A stretch of 64,000 nt of DNA, taken from Spirochaetaceae bacterium (GTDB taxonomy: Bacteria; Spirochaetota; Spirochaetia; DSM-27196; PWMO01). Both the position numbers and the translations under genes were made by a program. Below the pieces are notes generated by a model, which was not told the origin of the DNA, did not search any database, and worked only from the letters and a program-made list of their open reading frames with translations. Where the stretch lies: assembly GCA_007693325.1 (NCBI GenBank), contig REDW01000104.1:23530-87529 (forward strand), given 5' to 3'. Positions 18,610 through 27,897 of this stretch are shown here, one piece after another (the first letter of the stretch is position 1; each line of letters begins with the position of its first letter).

Positions 18610-18833
18610 AGGGTGGTCTCAGGCCGTTATGCCTGAAACACGGTAAGAGAGCTGTCTGTTCTTCTTTACCACCTCCTTTGGCTGCCGGTTTGTGGTGTGA
18701 GCCGGCCCGGATGATCCGCTGCAGGTTTTCCAAGATGGCACTCAAGGATTGTTGCGCGCTACCGATGATATAGATAGCGCGAAGTCCCTGCCGGCTCGGA
18801 TCACCCGGTTTGCGCCGGACTCCTCCGTGTTGT

Positions 18834-18860
18834 TTATCGACACGTCTCCCCCTAATCTTA
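18834..18860 (-). promoter_or_regulatory. Sigma28-type promoter of flaB
   Basis: On the minus strand TAAG, 15 nt, then GTCGATAA (consensus TAAA-N15-GCCGATAA; the -10 box matches 7 of 8). It would give a leader of about 260 nt that includes the CsrA-like hairpin. Confidence 0.6.
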
Positions 18861-18925
18861 ACCCAAAACCGCCCGAATTGCCCGTTTTGCGGCACTTTTT
18901 TTGGCAGCGCTGTGCAGCCAACCGC

Positions 18926-20029
18926 TCAGGTGTCGAGCATTTGCAGGTAGTTCAACGCGATGGGGTCTTCAGGTTCGTACTCAAGCACGGTGCGGAAAAA
19001 TGCGGTTGCTTCGCCGGGGCGGCCTTCCTTGAGCGCCAGCACACCCATGTTTGAGATGATCTTGGCGTTCTCGGGATCGATCTGCAGTGCGCGTTCGAGG
19101 TCGCGGCGGCTTTCGTCAAACTCGCCGAGCTCCATACGGCAGATTGCCAACTCGTTGAGCGTGTCCGGCTCGGTGGACCCGGTTTCGATTGCAGTCAAAA
19201 AGGCATCTTTGCCCTCGGCGTATTTTTCCAGCCGCCGGTAGGCCCAACCCAGCAGAAACCAGGCGTTCCAGACGTCGCGGCGCTTCTCAAGAAACGCGTG
19301 GATGCGTTCGATTGCCTGCTGCTCTTTGCCCAGACGGATGAAATCGTAGGCCTCCTTGAACAGTGTATCGAGCAGATCCTGCGAGTCGATCTCGCTGATG
19401 ACGCGTTCGGCTTCGCTGCGTTTATCGGCTTCAGGCGGATCGGACTGCAGAAACGCTTCAAACGCTGAGCGCGCACGCTGGTAATTGCGCTGCTTGAGGA
19501 AGAAGTAGCCGGCGTTGAGGTAGACCTCCGGCAGCACGCTGTCGGCTGACAGCAGTTCTTTGTAGATCTCAAACGCGCGTTCGTTGTGGTAGGTTGCCAG
19601 CTGCGGCTTGTCCAGTTTCTCGTATGCGTCAGCACGCTGCTCGGCCAGCAGCGCAAGGTTCAAGCGCGGGCGGCTGTCCTGGGGCAGCAGCCCGGCGAGG
19701 GCACGAAAGATCTCCTCGGCAATTTCAAAATCCTTGTTGCGCGCCTTGAGAACGCCGGTTTCAGAAAGTTCGTCTACGATTGTCGGCCGCGCCGCCAGTA
19801 CAAATCTGCGGTAGTAGCCGATGTGCTCGTGGTCCTGGCGGTAGGCCAGAATTTTCAGCATGGCAGCTACTATCTGTTCCCAGCTGAGCTCATCCATGCT
19901 CCAGTTGGCGGTAGTTTCAACCGGCAGCGGAATCTGCGGATCCAGCTCGACTTCGCCGAGGCTGCGCGTGAGGTGCAGCGGGACGGTGATATAGACAATA
20001 TTCTTCAGAGGGTCACTCGGCTGCGGCAT
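18926..20029 (-). CDS. TPR-repeat protein
   Basis: 367 residues. Residues about 120-365 are tetratricopeptide-like helical repeats (for example LNAGYFFLKQRNYQRARSAF, ISNMGVLALKEGRPGEATAF). The N-terminal 80 residues are a separate domain opening LKNIVYITVPLHLTRSLGEV. No signal peptide or membrane helix, so cytoplasmic. TPR proteins are scaffolds; the partner is unknown. Its start overlaps the end of the PilZ gene by 17 nt, so the two are coupled and may act together. Confidence 0.8.
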   Translation of the reverse strand: MPQPSDPLKNIVYITVPLHLTRSLGEVELDPQIPLPVETTANWSMDELSWEQIVAAMLKILAYRQDHEHIGYYRRFVLAARPTIVDELSETGVLKARNKDFEIAEEIFRALAGLLPQDSRPRLNLALLAEQRADAYEKLDKPQLATYHNERAFEIYKELLSADSVLPEVYLNAGYFFLKQRNYQRARSAFEAFLQSDPPEADKRSEAERVISEIDSQDLLDTLFKEAYDFIRLGKEQQAIERIHAFLEKRRDVWNAWFLLGWAYRRLEKYAEGKDAFLTAIETGSTEPDTLNELAICRMELGEFDESRRDLERALQIDPENAKIISNMGVLALKEGRPGEATAFFRTVLEYEPEDPIALNYLQMLDT

Positions 20030-20852
20030 TGCTTTCCCCGCTCTTGTGCTTGCTCTTGATCGTCTTGAGCAAGGTGCTCAGCCGCATCTTGTACGCGATC
20101 GGCACTTTGTCGTCGTCAAACCTGAGCGCAAACGCCGCTATGTCGGAGCGGCCCTCAACCGGCTCGAAGCGAACCACCGTACCAGGGATCTGCAGTTTCT
20201 CCTGCGGCTCCACCAGGTCCAGGTGCAGCAGCGCCGGTTTGTCGACCAGGTACCTGGCAATGCCGAGAACAATCACTTTGGCTCCGGAAAACGAGACGTC
20301 GCGTACGATGCAGCGCCGCGGAACTCCGGCGATTTCGATCGTAGTCTCTTTGGCGCGCAGGCCGAATCTGGCGGTGGTGTCGGCGGTCATGGTCACGCGT
20401 TCTTCACTGCGCTTCCTGGAATTGACTCCCGCCTCGAGCAGCTGCCCGATGATCTCTATCAGGTCATCCGGCGGCCGCTGAGTGTAGCTGAGCGTTACGA
20501 ACGAAAGATCCTTGCGCTGCTTGTCGTAAGGGGTGTAACCGCTGATCCTGGCAGCTACAAAAAAGGCCAGCGGATCGCCTTTGTCGCGCTTGGCAAAGCA
20601 GTAACGCAGCGATACCAGGTTATTGGCCTTGCGTACGCTCTCATTGAACGAGCCGCCGGTCTTGACGATGACCTTGGCTTCACTCAGGGACGTGGAGTAG
20701 ATTATGCAGGGCCACTGGTAGCCGAGACATTTGATGAACACCTGCTTGGTATTCAGATTTGTGGCTTGCGTAACTTCCTTATTGAACGTTACCTCTACGT
20801 TCTGGAATTGCGCGTAGTAGCCGGCTATCTGTTGACTGGTAGTGACTGGCAT
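20013..20852 (-). CDS. PilZ-domain c-di-GMP receptor with N-terminal spirochaete-type domain
   Basis: 279 residues, soluble. Residues 1-130 form an N-terminal domain (QIAGYYAQFQNVEVTFN, RKDLSFVTLSYTQRPPDDLI) like that preceding PilZ in spirochaete PlzA-type proteins. Residues about 145-270 are a PilZ domain with VPRRCIVRDVSFSGAKVIV (DxSxxG). It is likely to bind cyclic di-GMP and pass the signal to a partner, possibly the coupled TPR protein. Promoter described separately. Confidence 0.82.
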   Translation of the reverse strand: MPVTTSQQIAGYYAQFQNVEVTFNKEVTQATNLNTKQVFIKCLGYQWPCIIYSTSLSEAKVIVKTGGSFNESVRKANNLVSLRYCFAKRDKGDPLAFFVAARISGYTPYDKQRKDLSFVTLSYTQRPPDDLIEIIGQLLEAGVNSRKRSEERVTMTADTTARFGLRAKETTIEIAGVPRRCIVRDVSFSGAKVIVLGIARYLVDKPALLHLDLVEPQEKLQIPGTVVRFEPVEGRSDIAAFALRFDDDKVPIAYKMRLSTLLKTIKSKHKSGESNAAAE

Positions 20853-20863
20853 CCGTTGTTCCG

Positions 20864-20892
20864 ATAGTATGCTACCGAGTAATTGCAGTCAA
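20864..20892 (-). promoter_or_regulatory. Sigma70-type promoter of the PilZ-TPR pair
   Basis: TTGACT, 17 nt, TACTAT on the minus strand. Only 11 nt separate the -10 box from the PilZ ATG, so the predicted leader is about 5 nt. Confidence 0.5.
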
Positions 20893-20902
20893 GGCGGATG
20901 GA

Positions 20903-21898
20903 ATGAGTTCGATTTATGGCATGGGGAACCCGCTGATGGATATCATTCTACGCGGGACGCAACAGGACCTGGAGGCGTTTGGCGTAGAGCCGGGGTCGAT
21001 GAACCTGGTATCGTACCGGCAGCAGTTGAACGTGATCGAGCGCTGCCGCGGGGTATCGCGGCTGCCCGGTGGCAGTTGTGCCAATACGGCACGCGCCGCG
21101 GCGTGGATTGCCGCGCAGCGTGGCGATGCGGAGTTTTCTATTCACTACGTTGGCGCGGTCGGCGAGGATCGATTTGGTGACGAGTTTGTCCGGGATCTAA
21201 ACAGTGCCGGCGTCGCTGCCGCATTGGCACGCAAGCGCTCGGCTACCGGCAGCTCGGCAATAGTGGTAACTCCGGACTTCGAGCGCACAATGTTCACCTA
21301 CCTGGGCGCGTGCCGAGAGCTCGATCAGGCCGACCTGAACCTGGATGCTATTGGCGGCAGTACCATTTTTCACGTTACCGGCTACATGTGGGATACGCCA
21401 AATCAGGAGAGTGCCGCCAATGTTGCCGCCCGCGCTGCGCGGCGGGCAGGGGCGCTGGTCTCGTTTGACGTTGCAGACCCCTTTGTTGCCGAGCGTTACG
21501 GTGCCAGGCTGTGCGACTGGCTGCCGCGGAACTGTGATATTCTGTTTGCCAACCGCGCCGAGCTTCAGTCGTTGACCGGGGTCACGCAACCCGACGCGGC
21601 CATTCTGGAGGCCGCCGCCGCACTGGCGCCGCACGTTGTAATGAAAATTGGGGCCGGCGGCTGCCTGGTGCAGAGCGCCGCGGGTACGTTTCGCGCGGCT
21701 GGAGAGCGTGTCGAGGCCACAGACACCACCGGCGCCGGAGACAGCTTTGCCGGCGGATATCTCTACGGGCATGCCCACGGATGGCCGCTCGAGCGCTGTG
21801 CACGCCTGGCCAACAGAATTGCCGCCGCGGTTGTCACCGTGGAAGGGTGCCGCTACGATGGCCTCGACAGCCGACTCATTCAGGACTTTGGTGAGTAA
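20903..21898 (+). CDS. PfkB family sugar/nucleoside kinase
   Basis: 331 residues with both PfkB signatures: an N-terminal glycine-rich block (GGSCANTARAAAWIA) and the C-terminal TDTTGAGDSFAGGYLYG with the catalytic Asp. Overall layout resembles the adenosine kinase or fructokinase-like subgroup; the lid region (residues 10-50, 100-130) is present. The substrate cannot be fixed from sequence. It is divergent from the PilZ gene, and its stop overlaps the convergent zapA by 23 nt. Confidence 0.85.
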   Translation: MSSIYGMGNPLMDIILRGTQQDLEAFGVEPGSMNLVSYRQQLNVIERCRGVSRLPGGSCANTARAAAWIAAQRGDAEFSIHYVGAVGEDRFGDEFVRDLNSAGVAAALARKRSATGSSAIVVTPDFERTMFTYLGACRELDQADLNLDAIGGSTIFHVTGYMWDTPNQESAANVAARAARRAGALVSFDVADPFVAERYGARLCDWLPRNCDILFANRAELQSLTGVTQPDAAILEAAAALAPHVVMKIGAGGCLVQSAAGTFRAAGERVEATDTTGAGDSFAGGYLYGHAHGWPLERCARLANRIAAAVVTVEGCRYDGLDSRLIQDFGE

Positions 21899-22169
21899 GG
21901 CTTGATTCCAGTTCGTGCAGGATGCGCTGGGTTATTTCTTCTACCTGCTGTGAGTCGGCGCTCTGTTTGCGTTGAGCAGCGCGCTCCTTGAACAGCTCAT
22001 CGGTTGTCAGCAGCGCGGCCAGAATAGCCAGTTTCAGTGCGTCGTTTGTGGAAACCGACGAGCGGACTTCCTGAATCTTGGTCTGCAGGTAATTCACGAG
22101 GTCTTTCAGGTGTTCGGGATCCTCGTCGGTTTCGACAACAAACGAGGCTCCCAGCAACTCAATTTTCAT
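21876..22169 (-). CDS. zapA: Cell division protein ZapA
   Basis: 97 residues, the normal length. It opens MKIELLGASFVVETDEDPEHL and has the YLQTKIQEVR and LAILAALLTTDELF helices of ZapA, followed by a coiled coil. ZapA cross-links FtsZ filaments at mid-cell. It follows a coiled-coil gene by 21 nt downstream of the infC-rpmI-rplT operon, a position often seen for zapA. Confidence 0.88.
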   Translation of the reverse strand: MKIELLGASFVVETDEDPEHLKDLVNYLQTKIQEVRSSVSTNDALKLAILAALLTTDELFKERAAQRKQSADSQQVEEITQRILHELESSLTHQSPE

Positions 22170-22190
22170 AGGCGCAACGAAACGTCGCAG

Positions 22191-22595
22191 TTAGAAAATG
22201 TCCAGCTCGTCGTCGGACTGTTGCTCATTGGCGTCAGACTGGTTGGGCTCATTCTGGCCTGGTTCGTCCGGTGGAGCGCCGGCGGCTTCGGCCGGCGCGG
22301 TTTCTTCGGCCGCGATGAACTGACCGGGATCCTGATCGGACGATGAACCGACCTCTTCTTCGAAGACCTCGTCTTCGAGCGTGTCGAGCTGATCCAGCGC
22401 CGCGAGCAGTCCGCGTTCGATTTCGGACTGGCCCTCTTTGAACTCGAGCAAGCGGGCCTCGAGCTCGGTTATCCGTTTCTCGTAACCGGCAAGTTTCTGC
22501 TGCAGCAGCGCATTCTCTCCCTTGACCGCGGAGATGGTGGCAACGGCGTTGTGAACGCCCTTTTCCAGCCGGCGGATCTGCTCGAGTGTGATCAT
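22191..22595 (-). CDS. Coiled-coil protein, ZapB-like, acidic tail
   Basis: 134 residues. Residues 1-75 are a strong coiled coil (ENALLQQKLAGYEKRITELE); residues 76-134 are acidic and low in complexity (EEEVGSSSDQ, PNQSDANEQQ), ending DELDIF. The hydrophobic-acidic end resembles the FtsZ C-terminal-type or ZapB-type tails, but this is only a resemblance. Its ATG overlaps the rplT stop (ATGA), and zapA follows, so a division role with ZapA is plausible. Confidence 0.7.
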   Translation of the reverse strand: MITLEQIRRLEKGVHNAVATISAVKGENALLQQKLAGYEKRITELEARLLEFKEGQSEIERGLLAALDQLDTLEDEVFEEEVGSSSDQDPGQFIAAEETAPAEAAGAPPDEPGQNEPNQSDANEQQSDDELDIF

Positions 22596-22954
22596 GATCC
22601 CGCGTTTACCTTCTTTGCGGTCTCAACCAGAGACTGGAATGCGCTGTTGTCTTCAATTGCCATATTGGACAGCGCCTTGCGGTTGATCTGGATGTTGGAC
22701 TGCCGCAGTCCGCTCATGAAGCGCGAGTAACTGATGCCTTCGGCACGGCAGGCAGCCGAGATACGCGTTACCCACAGGGCGCGGAACTCGCGCTTGCGAA
22801 CCCGGCGGTCACGGTAGGCGTACTGGCCGGACTTGGCTACGGCGTCTTTGGCGGTGCGAAAGAGCGTACTGCGGCGTCCCCAGTAGCCTTTTGCCTGATC
22901 GAGAATCTTCTTTCTTCTGTCTTTGCGTCTTGTTCCATCCACTGCGCGTGGCAT
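22592..22954 (-). CDS. rplT: Ribosomal protein bL20
   Basis: 120 residues, full length, with the basic N-terminal RRKDRRKKILDQAKGYWGRRSTLF and RVRKREFRALWVTRISAA that define bL20. It binds 23S rRNA early in large-subunit assembly and in many bacteria represses its own operon. It is third in infC-rpmI-rplT. Confidence 0.98.
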   Translation of the reverse strand: MPRAVDGTRRKDRRKKILDQAKGYWGRRSTLFRTAKDAVAKSGQYAYRDRRVRKREFRALWVTRISAACRAEGISYSRFMSGLRQSNIQINRKALSNMAIEDNSAFQSLVETAKKVNAGS

Positions 22955-22990
22955 AGGGAATCTCCTTGACTGGTGGTCTTACGGTGCGCC

Positions 22991-23188
22991 TCAGGCGTAC
23001 GGGCAGAGCTTCCTGGCGCGCGAGGACTCGGCAGGGCTGAGGTACGCGGCCTTTCGCAGACCGCGCTTGCGCTTGGTGCTCTTCTTGGTGAGAATATGGC
23101 GCAGGCCCTGCTTCTTGTAGCGCACCTTGCCGCCGGCTGTCATTTTGTAACGCTTTGCCGCACTCTTGCGGGTTTTCATTTTTGGCAT
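22991..23188 (-). CDS. rpmI: Ribosomal protein bL35
   Basis: 65 residues, highly basic: [22 protein letters not shown], then [20 protein letters not shown], diagnostic of bL35. Between infC (18 nt) and rplT (36 nt), the universal gene order. Confidence 0.98.
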   Translation of the reverse strand: MPKMKTRKSAAKRYKMTAGGKVRYKKQGLRHILTKKSTKRKRGLRKAAYLSPAESSRARKLCPYA

Positions 23189-23206
23189 AACACTACCTCG
23201 TTTACA

Positions 23207-23776
23207 CTATGAGTTTTCTTCTTCTGCCTGGGGCTGATCCCTGGAGGCTCCCTCTTTGGCGCTGCCTTTCGAGGGGCTCAGAATCATTGACATGAATCTG
23301 CCTTCCATGGCAGGCGGTCTGTCTACTACCACCCCGTCGTCGAGCATGCCGAGAATTCTGTCCAGCACCATGCGTCCGCGGTCGGTGTGGGCAAGCTCTC
23401 TGCCGCGGAACCGGACCGTCACCTTGACTTTGTTGCCCTCGTTCAAGAACTCCTGGATATGCTTCGACTTGAAGTTCATATCGTGTTCTTCGATCTTGGG
23501 CTGCATCCGGATCTCTTTCATCTTGACGACTTTCTGTTTCTTTTTGGATTCGCGGTTCTTCTTCTCGAGCTCGAACTTGTACTTGCCGTAGTCCAGCAGC
23601 TTGCAAACCGGCGGCCTTGCCTGCGGCGCAACCTCAACCAGATCAAGACCGCGGTCTTCGGCCAGCTTGAGCGCTTCCGTGGTGGGCACAATACCCATCT
23701 GGGTGCCTTCGTCATCCACCAGACGAACTTCGCGCACGCGAATCATCGAGTTCGTTCGTAAATCTTTTACAGCCAA
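23207..23776 (-). CDS. infC: Translation initiation factor IF-3, TTG start
   Basis: 189 residues. It has [45 protein letters not shown] and the C-terminal [15 protein letters not shown] block. IF-3 keeps subunits apart and checks start-codon pairing. The start is TTG with AGGAGG 4 nt upstream. Rare start codons on infC allow self-regulation, because IF-3 rejects them; TTG is less extreme than the ATT of E. coli. An acidic or serine-rich tail of about 20 residues follows the core. Confidence 0.97.
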   Translation of the reverse strand: MAVKDLRTNSMIRVREVRLVDDEGTQMGIVPTTEALKLAEDRGLDLVEVAPQARPPVCKLLDYGKYKFELEKKNRESKKKQKVVKMKEIRMQPKIEEHDMNFKSKHIQEFLNEGNKVKVTVRFRGRELAHTDRGRMVLDRILGMLDDGVVVDRPPAMEGRFMSMILSPSKGSAKEGASRDQPQAEEENS

Positions 23777-23824
23777 TCTGCCTCCTACCGCGCTCTATCG
23801 GCAAAGCATAGCATTGAATGGCAC

Positions 23825-23853
23825 AATCTATCATCACTGCGCCAAAGAGTCAA
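23825..23853 (-). promoter_or_regulatory. Sigma70-type promoter of infC-rpmI-rplT
   Basis: TTGACT, 17 nt, TAGATT on the minus strand, about 42 nt before the infC SD region. A reasonable match (5 of 6 and 4 of 6). Confidence 0.45.
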
Positions 23854-23902
23854 AGGGTATGCCGATAGCCTGGGAGTATATATAATAGCGGCGAGGTTGT
23901 CT

Positions 23903-24361
23903 GTGGCTATGAGCACCATTATTGGTTTGGTAGAGTTGGCAGAACGCATTGAATCAGAAAATGGCAACATCTACGGCGTCTACGCCGAGATTACCGACCA
24001 TTACAGCGCCCGTAACATGCTGCAGACCCTCAAGGCGGCCAGTCGCGAGCGGCTGGACAAGATCCAGCAGCTGCGCCGCGCGGCGCCGTTGGAGAGCGTC
24101 TTCGATGCCGAGAGATCAACAAGCCTCGGCGGCGTTGACGCTGACCCTGATCTCGAGTACGCCTTTGACGCCGGCATGCAGTACGTCGATTTTCTGATGC
24201 TGATCTGCCGCCGAGAGGAGGCACTCTCGGATCTGTACAACGCTCTGGCGTCCAGCGCTCTGGACAGCCGGACCGCTGATCTACTGCACGGCCTCGCCAG
24301 GGACTGTGAGCGCCGCCGGCAGCTGGCGCGTTCACGCTACGACCTGGAAACGCTGGTCTGA
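23903..24361 (+). CDS. Small helical protein, ferritin-like fold possible
   Basis: 152 residues from GTG at 23903, which has GAGG 6 nt upstream; TTG at 23897 and ATG at 23909 are alternatives. The product is all helical, with an opening helix ELAERIESENGNIYGVYAE and a later YVDFLMLICRREEALSDLYN. The spacing of Glu and Tyr in these helices recalls rubrerythrin/ferritin-like four-helix bundles, but the full metal-ligand set (ExxH) is not present, so metal binding is doubtful. It overlaps the convergent metW by 25 nt. Confidence 0.6.
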   Translation: MAMSTIIGLVELAERIESENGNIYGVYAEITDHYSARNMLQTLKAASRERLDKIQQLRRAAPLESVFDAERSTSLGGVDADPDLEYAFDAGMQYVDFLMLICRREEALSDLYNALASSALDSRTADLLHGLARDCERRRQLARSRYDLETLV

Positions 24362-24981
24362 CTCTCTCCTGATTGCCCACCACCGTTAGTCCCCTGCAGG
24401 ACAAAACAGACTTCGGTGGCCAGGATGTTGCGTAGCGTGTACGGAACGTGGCGGTTGCGGCGCAGCGCAATCTCTCTCAGAATTGGAATGCCGAGGTTCC
24501 CGCACAGAGTTACAAAGTCCTTGCGGGTGCAGAAGTGGATATTGGGTGTATCGTACCATTGATAGGGCAGATTCTTGTTGACCGGCATGCGTCCCAGAAC
24601 CATCAACTGGAGCCGGTTGACAACGTAGCCGAAGTTGGGGAAGTTGACGATCACCTCGCGTCCAACGCGCACCATCTCCTGCAACAGCATTACCGGATGG
24701 CGCACCATCTGCAGCGTCTGATTGAGGATCACGTAGTCGTAGCTGCCGGTTGCGTAGTCGCGTAGCCCTTCGTCGAGGTCTCCCTGATAGACTGAGATAC
24801 CGCGTCCGATGCACTGCACGATCATCTGTTCTTCTATATCCACCCCGCGTCCGTGCACCTGTTTTTCTTGACTCAGGCGCTGCAGCAGCTCGCCGTTGCC
24901 GCAACCGAGATCGAGCACGCTGCTGCCGTGGCGTACCAGAGCTACGATTTCATCGTAGCTGAAATGATCACGTTCTCGCAT
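24337..24981 (-). CDS. metW: MetW, methionine biosynthesis methyltransferase-like protein
   Basis: 214 residues. It has the SAM-binding [18 protein letters not shown], then [29 protein letters not shown] and [13 protein letters not shown], all standard MetW motifs. MetW works with MetX in homoserine acylation in organisms where the two are adjacent. Its start overlaps the metX end by 14 nt, so the two are co-translated. The last 25 residues are serine/glycine rich and poorly conserved. Confidence 0.93.
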   Translation of the reverse strand: MRERDHFSYDEIVALVRHGSSVLDLGCGNGELLQRLSQEKQVHGRGVDIEEQMIVQCIGRGISVYQGDLDEGLRDYATGSYDYVILNQTLQMVRHPVMLLQEMVRVGREVIVNFPNFGYVVNRLQLMVLGRMPVNKNLPYQWYDTPNIHFCTRKDFVTLCGNLGIPILREIALRRNRHVPYTLRNILATEVCFVLQGTNGGGQSGESQTSVSRS

Positions 24982-26098
24982 ACGCGGTCTCCAGAAAGCC
25001 GCTGATGATCTCGGCCTGGCGAGTGGTTTCGAGCAGAAAGGAGTCGTGCCCGTACGGGCTTGATAGTTCGGCGTACGAGACGTCCTTGCCGGCTTTCATC
25101 ATTGCGAATACCATTTCTTTGGACTGGTACGGTGGATAGAGCCAGTCCGAGGTGAACGAGATCACCAGGTACTTGGAGCTGCCCTGCTCGAAGGCCTGCT
25201 GCAGGCTCCCGTAGCGCTTGCCGATGTCGTAGTAGTCCATCGCCTTGGTCAGATAGATGTAAGAGTTGGCGTCGAAGCGATCGACAAATTTGCCGCCCTG
25301 GTGCTCGAGGTAACTCTCCACAGCAAATTGATCGTCAAAATCGAATCCGAACTGCGAACGTTGCTGCAGTTTGCGTCCAAACTTCATCCCCATCGACTCG
25401 TCGGACAGATAGGTGATGTGTCCGAGCATGCGCGCGATTGCCAGGCCGCGCGCCGGTGGTTCGGCGTCGTAGTAGTTGCCGTTGTTCCAGCGCGGGTCGG
25501 ACATGATGGCGTTGCGGCCTACCGCGTCGAAGGCGATCCCCTGCGCGGACAGGCACGAGGTGGAAGCCAGAATGACCGCGGTGGCAACCGATTGCGGATA
25601 GGTGACGGCCCACTCCAGCGCCTGCATGCCGCCCATAGAGCCCCCGGCAACGGAGAGCAGCCTGTCGATACCCAGATGGTCGATCAGGCGCTTCTGCACC
25701 TTGACCATATCATTGATGGTAACTACGGGAAACTCCAGCGCATACGGGCGTCCGGTCAGCGGGTCGGGAGAGCCGGGGCCGGTTGTCCCCTGGCAACCCC
25801 CCAGCACGTTGGAACAGATGACAAAGTAGGTGTTGGTATCGAACGCCTTACCGGGGCCAATCATGTTGTCCCACCATCCGGGAAGTGTGCCTCCGGGATG
25901 CATGCCGGCCGCGTGGGCATCGCCGGAGAAGGCGTGCACAATCAGAATGGCGTTGGAGCGTTTCCGGTCAAGGCTGCCGTAGGTTTCATAGCGCACGTTG
26001 ATCGGGGCAAACGTGCGGCCGCTGTCGAGCGTTACTCCGTCTTCGAATATGACATCCTGAGGTATAGCGCTAAGCGATTGTCCAACGTTGTTGCTCAT
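24968..26098 (-). CDS. metX: Homoserine O-acetyltransferase
   Basis: I use the ATG at 26098 (376 residues; product MSNNVGQSL). The tracked start at 26137 coincides with a -35 box, and none of the four possible starts has an SD. Alpha/beta-hydrolase fold: the nucleophile elbow is [13 protein letters not shown], the Asp/His end reads [11 protein letters not shown], and [12 protein letters not shown] is the MetX family signature. The enzyme acetylates (or succinylates) homoserine from acyl-CoA as the first step to methionine by direct sulfhydrylation. Confidence 0.93.
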   Translation of the reverse strand: MSNNVGQSLSAIPQDVIFEDGVTLDSGRTFAPINVRYETYGSLDRKRSNAILIVHAFSGDAHAAGMHPGGTLPGWWDNMIGPGKAFDTNTYFVICSNVLGGCQGTTGPGSPDPLTGRPYALEFPVVTINDMVKVQKRLIDHLGIDRLLSVAGGSMGGMQALEWAVTYPQSVATAVILASTSCLSAQGIAFDAVGRNAIMSDPRWNNGNYYDAEPPARGLAIARMLGHITYLSDESMGMKFGRKLQQRSQFGFDFDDQFAVESYLEHQGGKFVDRFDANSYIYLTKAMDYYDIGKRYGSLQQAFEQGSSKYLVISFTSDWLYPPYQSKEMVFAMMKAGKDVSYAELSSPYGHDSFLLETTRQAEIISGFLETAYART

Positions 26099-26108
26099 GT
26101 TTGTGGGC

Positions 26109-26137
26109 ATACTAGATTCAGCCATCGCCAGTGTCAA
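26109..26137 (-). promoter_or_regulatory. Sigma70-type promoter of metX-metW
   Basis: Perfect TTGACA, 17 nt, TAGTAT on the minus strand. The -10 box ends 10 nt before the metX ATG, so the predicted leader is only about 4 nt. Confidence 0.6.
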
Positions 26138-26164
26138 TAGCGGCTTGCACAGCCGAAAGCACTC

Positions 26165-26857
26165 ATGATAGCCTCCGTCAACACTATGATACTGTTTACG
26201 TTGCTGGCAGTTCCACTGACCTGTTATGTGATCCTCTGCTACACCGGTGAACGCGGAAATCTGGCCGGCCCGATTGTGCGCGGAGTGCTCTGGTATGCCG
26301 CAGGGTTTGTAGCCAGTCTGGCGGTTCGAACACTACTGGAACTACGCTACCAGCCGGCTGATCTCCTGCTGTTCTTTGCTGTCCGCGACGCCTATCTGCC
26401 CTATCTTCTGGGTATCGGCGGATTCTTCATCTTCTATCACCGGCTGGCCGCGCACGACGACCGTGCAATGGTACCGGCTATGACCCTCTTTCTGGCGGCA
26501 TTTCTGACCGTCTTCGGGGTGGGCGAGATCATCCTGGATGCCGGTTACATGGGCGCCTACCGGGTTCTGGTGCTGCCGGCGCAACGCGCCGCGCTGATGG
26601 CGCTGGCTCCGGTTCTATCGGGGGCGTGGGTTCGCGAACCGCGAATAGTACTGCGTTCGCTCTACCTGCTGCTATTGCTGATTGTGCCCGGGCTGACCGT
26701 GTTTGCGCCGCTGCTGCTGACACTCGGGTACGGACTGCCGGGCGCTGCGGTCGCAGTACTGGTGACCGCAGCCCTTGTCGTTGGCTATCTCATGTTGCGT
26801 ACCAGCTACTACCCCGATCGTAGCTACAGCGATGCCGGCGTGAACGACGCGCTGTGA
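26165..26857 (+). CDS. Polytopic membrane protein of unknown function
   Basis: 230 residues with about six to seven membrane helices ([46 protein letters not shown] among them). No transporter or enzyme signature is recognised. Start could be 26165 or the ATG at 26186. The next gene, a lipoprotein, starts inside its stop (GTGA), so they are coupled. The same pair lies directly upstream of the flaA genes, although flaA has its own promoter. Confidence 0.7.
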   Translation: MIASVNTMILFTLLAVPLTCYVILCYTGERGNLAGPIVRGVLWYAAGFVASLAVRTLLELRYQPADLLLFFAVRDAYLPYLLGIGGFFIFYHRLAAHDDRAMVPAMTLFLAAFLTVFGVGEIILDAGYMGAYRVLVLPAQRAALMALAPVLSGAWVREPRIVLRSLYLLLLLIVPGLTVFAPLLLTLGYGLPGAAVAVLVTAALVVGYLMLRTSYYPDRSYSDAGVNDAL

Positions 26858-27762
26858 AGCTGCCGGTTCGCGCTGCGTTTGCCGCTATCGCGGCTGCTGT
26901 GGTCCTGAGCGGCTGCGCGCCGGATGTCCTGGTCATTCTGGATCCCATCCACTCGGCAACCGCAGACAGCAATGGCGGTCTGGGCCGCGAGCTGCGGCGC
27001 AGCGCGCGCGCGCAGAGTGCGCGGGCGCTGGTGGTTTCACTCGATGAGTTGACCGCCGACGCACTGACCTACACGCTGGAAACCCACAACGCGCCGACGG
27101 TACTGCTGCCGGCGCTGGTTGGCCGCATGGCGCTGCAGGCGGCCGCTGAGTTTCCAGAGCGGCGCTTTTATCTGATAGGCCGCGACAGCGCAGCGCCGGC
27201 GCCCAACGTGGCCGCGGTCAGATTTGATCGCAGCGCTGCCTTTGAGGCCGCGGCGCGGGCGGCGGTTGACGTCCTGGCCGCGGGCCGCGGTGTCTCTGGC
27301 GGATGCACGCTGCTGTTTCTGGTTGACTCGCCACAGCGCGCCGATGAGCTGGAGCGCTTTCGCCGCTCGTTTGAACAGCGGCGTGAAGCGCTGGGGCTGT
27401 CCGAGGCTGAACTTGCTTTGACGGTCTATCAGTACAGTTCGGTTCCCGATAGTGACGCGCTGCGTGAAGCGCTCGCTTCGGACCACGGGTTGATAGCGTT
27501 CTTCCTCGGTCGGGCCAACGCTGCCGCCTGGGAGGTAATCGGCAGCCGGGAAACTGCAATCATCAGCGAGTGGCTGCTGCCGCAGCAGATAGACGCACGC
27601 GTGACAGGCTGGATAGAGCATTCCTGGTCAGACGCCCTGCAGGAGGTATTGACTGCAGAGCCGAGCCCAGTACTGGAAGTTGCTGCGCGCTATGTCCACG
27701 GGCCGGTAATCTCATCCCGCAGGGTTAATTCTATGCCTGCGGCTGCCGATGCTGGAAAGTGA
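26854..27762 (+). CDS. Lipoprotein with periplasmic-binding-protein-like fold
   Basis: 302 residues, GTG start overlapping the upstream stop. Signal peptide with lipobox: AAVVLSGC, Cys at about residue 22. The mature part alternates strands and helices, with paired alpha/beta halves (PTVLLPALVGRMALQAAAEF, GLIAFFLGRANAAAWEVIG), as in type I periplasmic binding proteins and the BMP/Med lipoprotein family of spirochaetes. No ligand can be assigned. It may work with the membrane protein encoded upstream. Confidence 0.72.
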   Translation: MKLPVRAAFAAIAAAVVLSGCAPDVLVILDPIHSATADSNGGLGRELRRSARAQSARALVVSLDELTADALTYTLETHNAPTVLLPALVGRMALQAAAEFPERRFYLIGRDSAAPAPNVAAVRFDRSAAFEAAARAAVDVLAAGRGVSGGCTLLFLVDSPQRADELERFRRSFEQRREALGLSEAELALTVYQYSSVPDSDALREALASDHGLIAFFLGRANAAAWEVIGSRETAIISEWLLPQQIDARVTGWIEHSWSDALQEVLTAEPSPVLEVAARYVHGPVISSRRVNSMPAAADAGK

Positions 27763-27816
27763 GAAGGCAGGTTTTGCGCTGGCGAGGCGGCTGTGCTGTC
27801 GTGAGCCGGACGCGAT

Positions 27817-27845
27817 TTGACAAAGCCAGGTGATGGAAATATACT
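27817..27845 (+). promoter_or_regulatory. Sigma70-type promoter of flaA
   Basis: TTGACA, 17 nt, TATACT: all six -35 bases and five of six -10 bases match. It lies about 52 nt before the flaA ATG. The sheath genes are thus driven by the housekeeping sigma factor, unlike the flaB and flgN promoters. Confidence 0.8.
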
Positions 27846-27897
27846 TTGGAGTGCTATGCGCTCGCACCTACCAACGATGATGAGGAAGGAGAAAGGA

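Noticed and set aside
18335-18895. 186-residue ORF upstream of flaB
   Set aside because: Runs through the flaB leader into flaB in another frame; no SD and no family resemblance.
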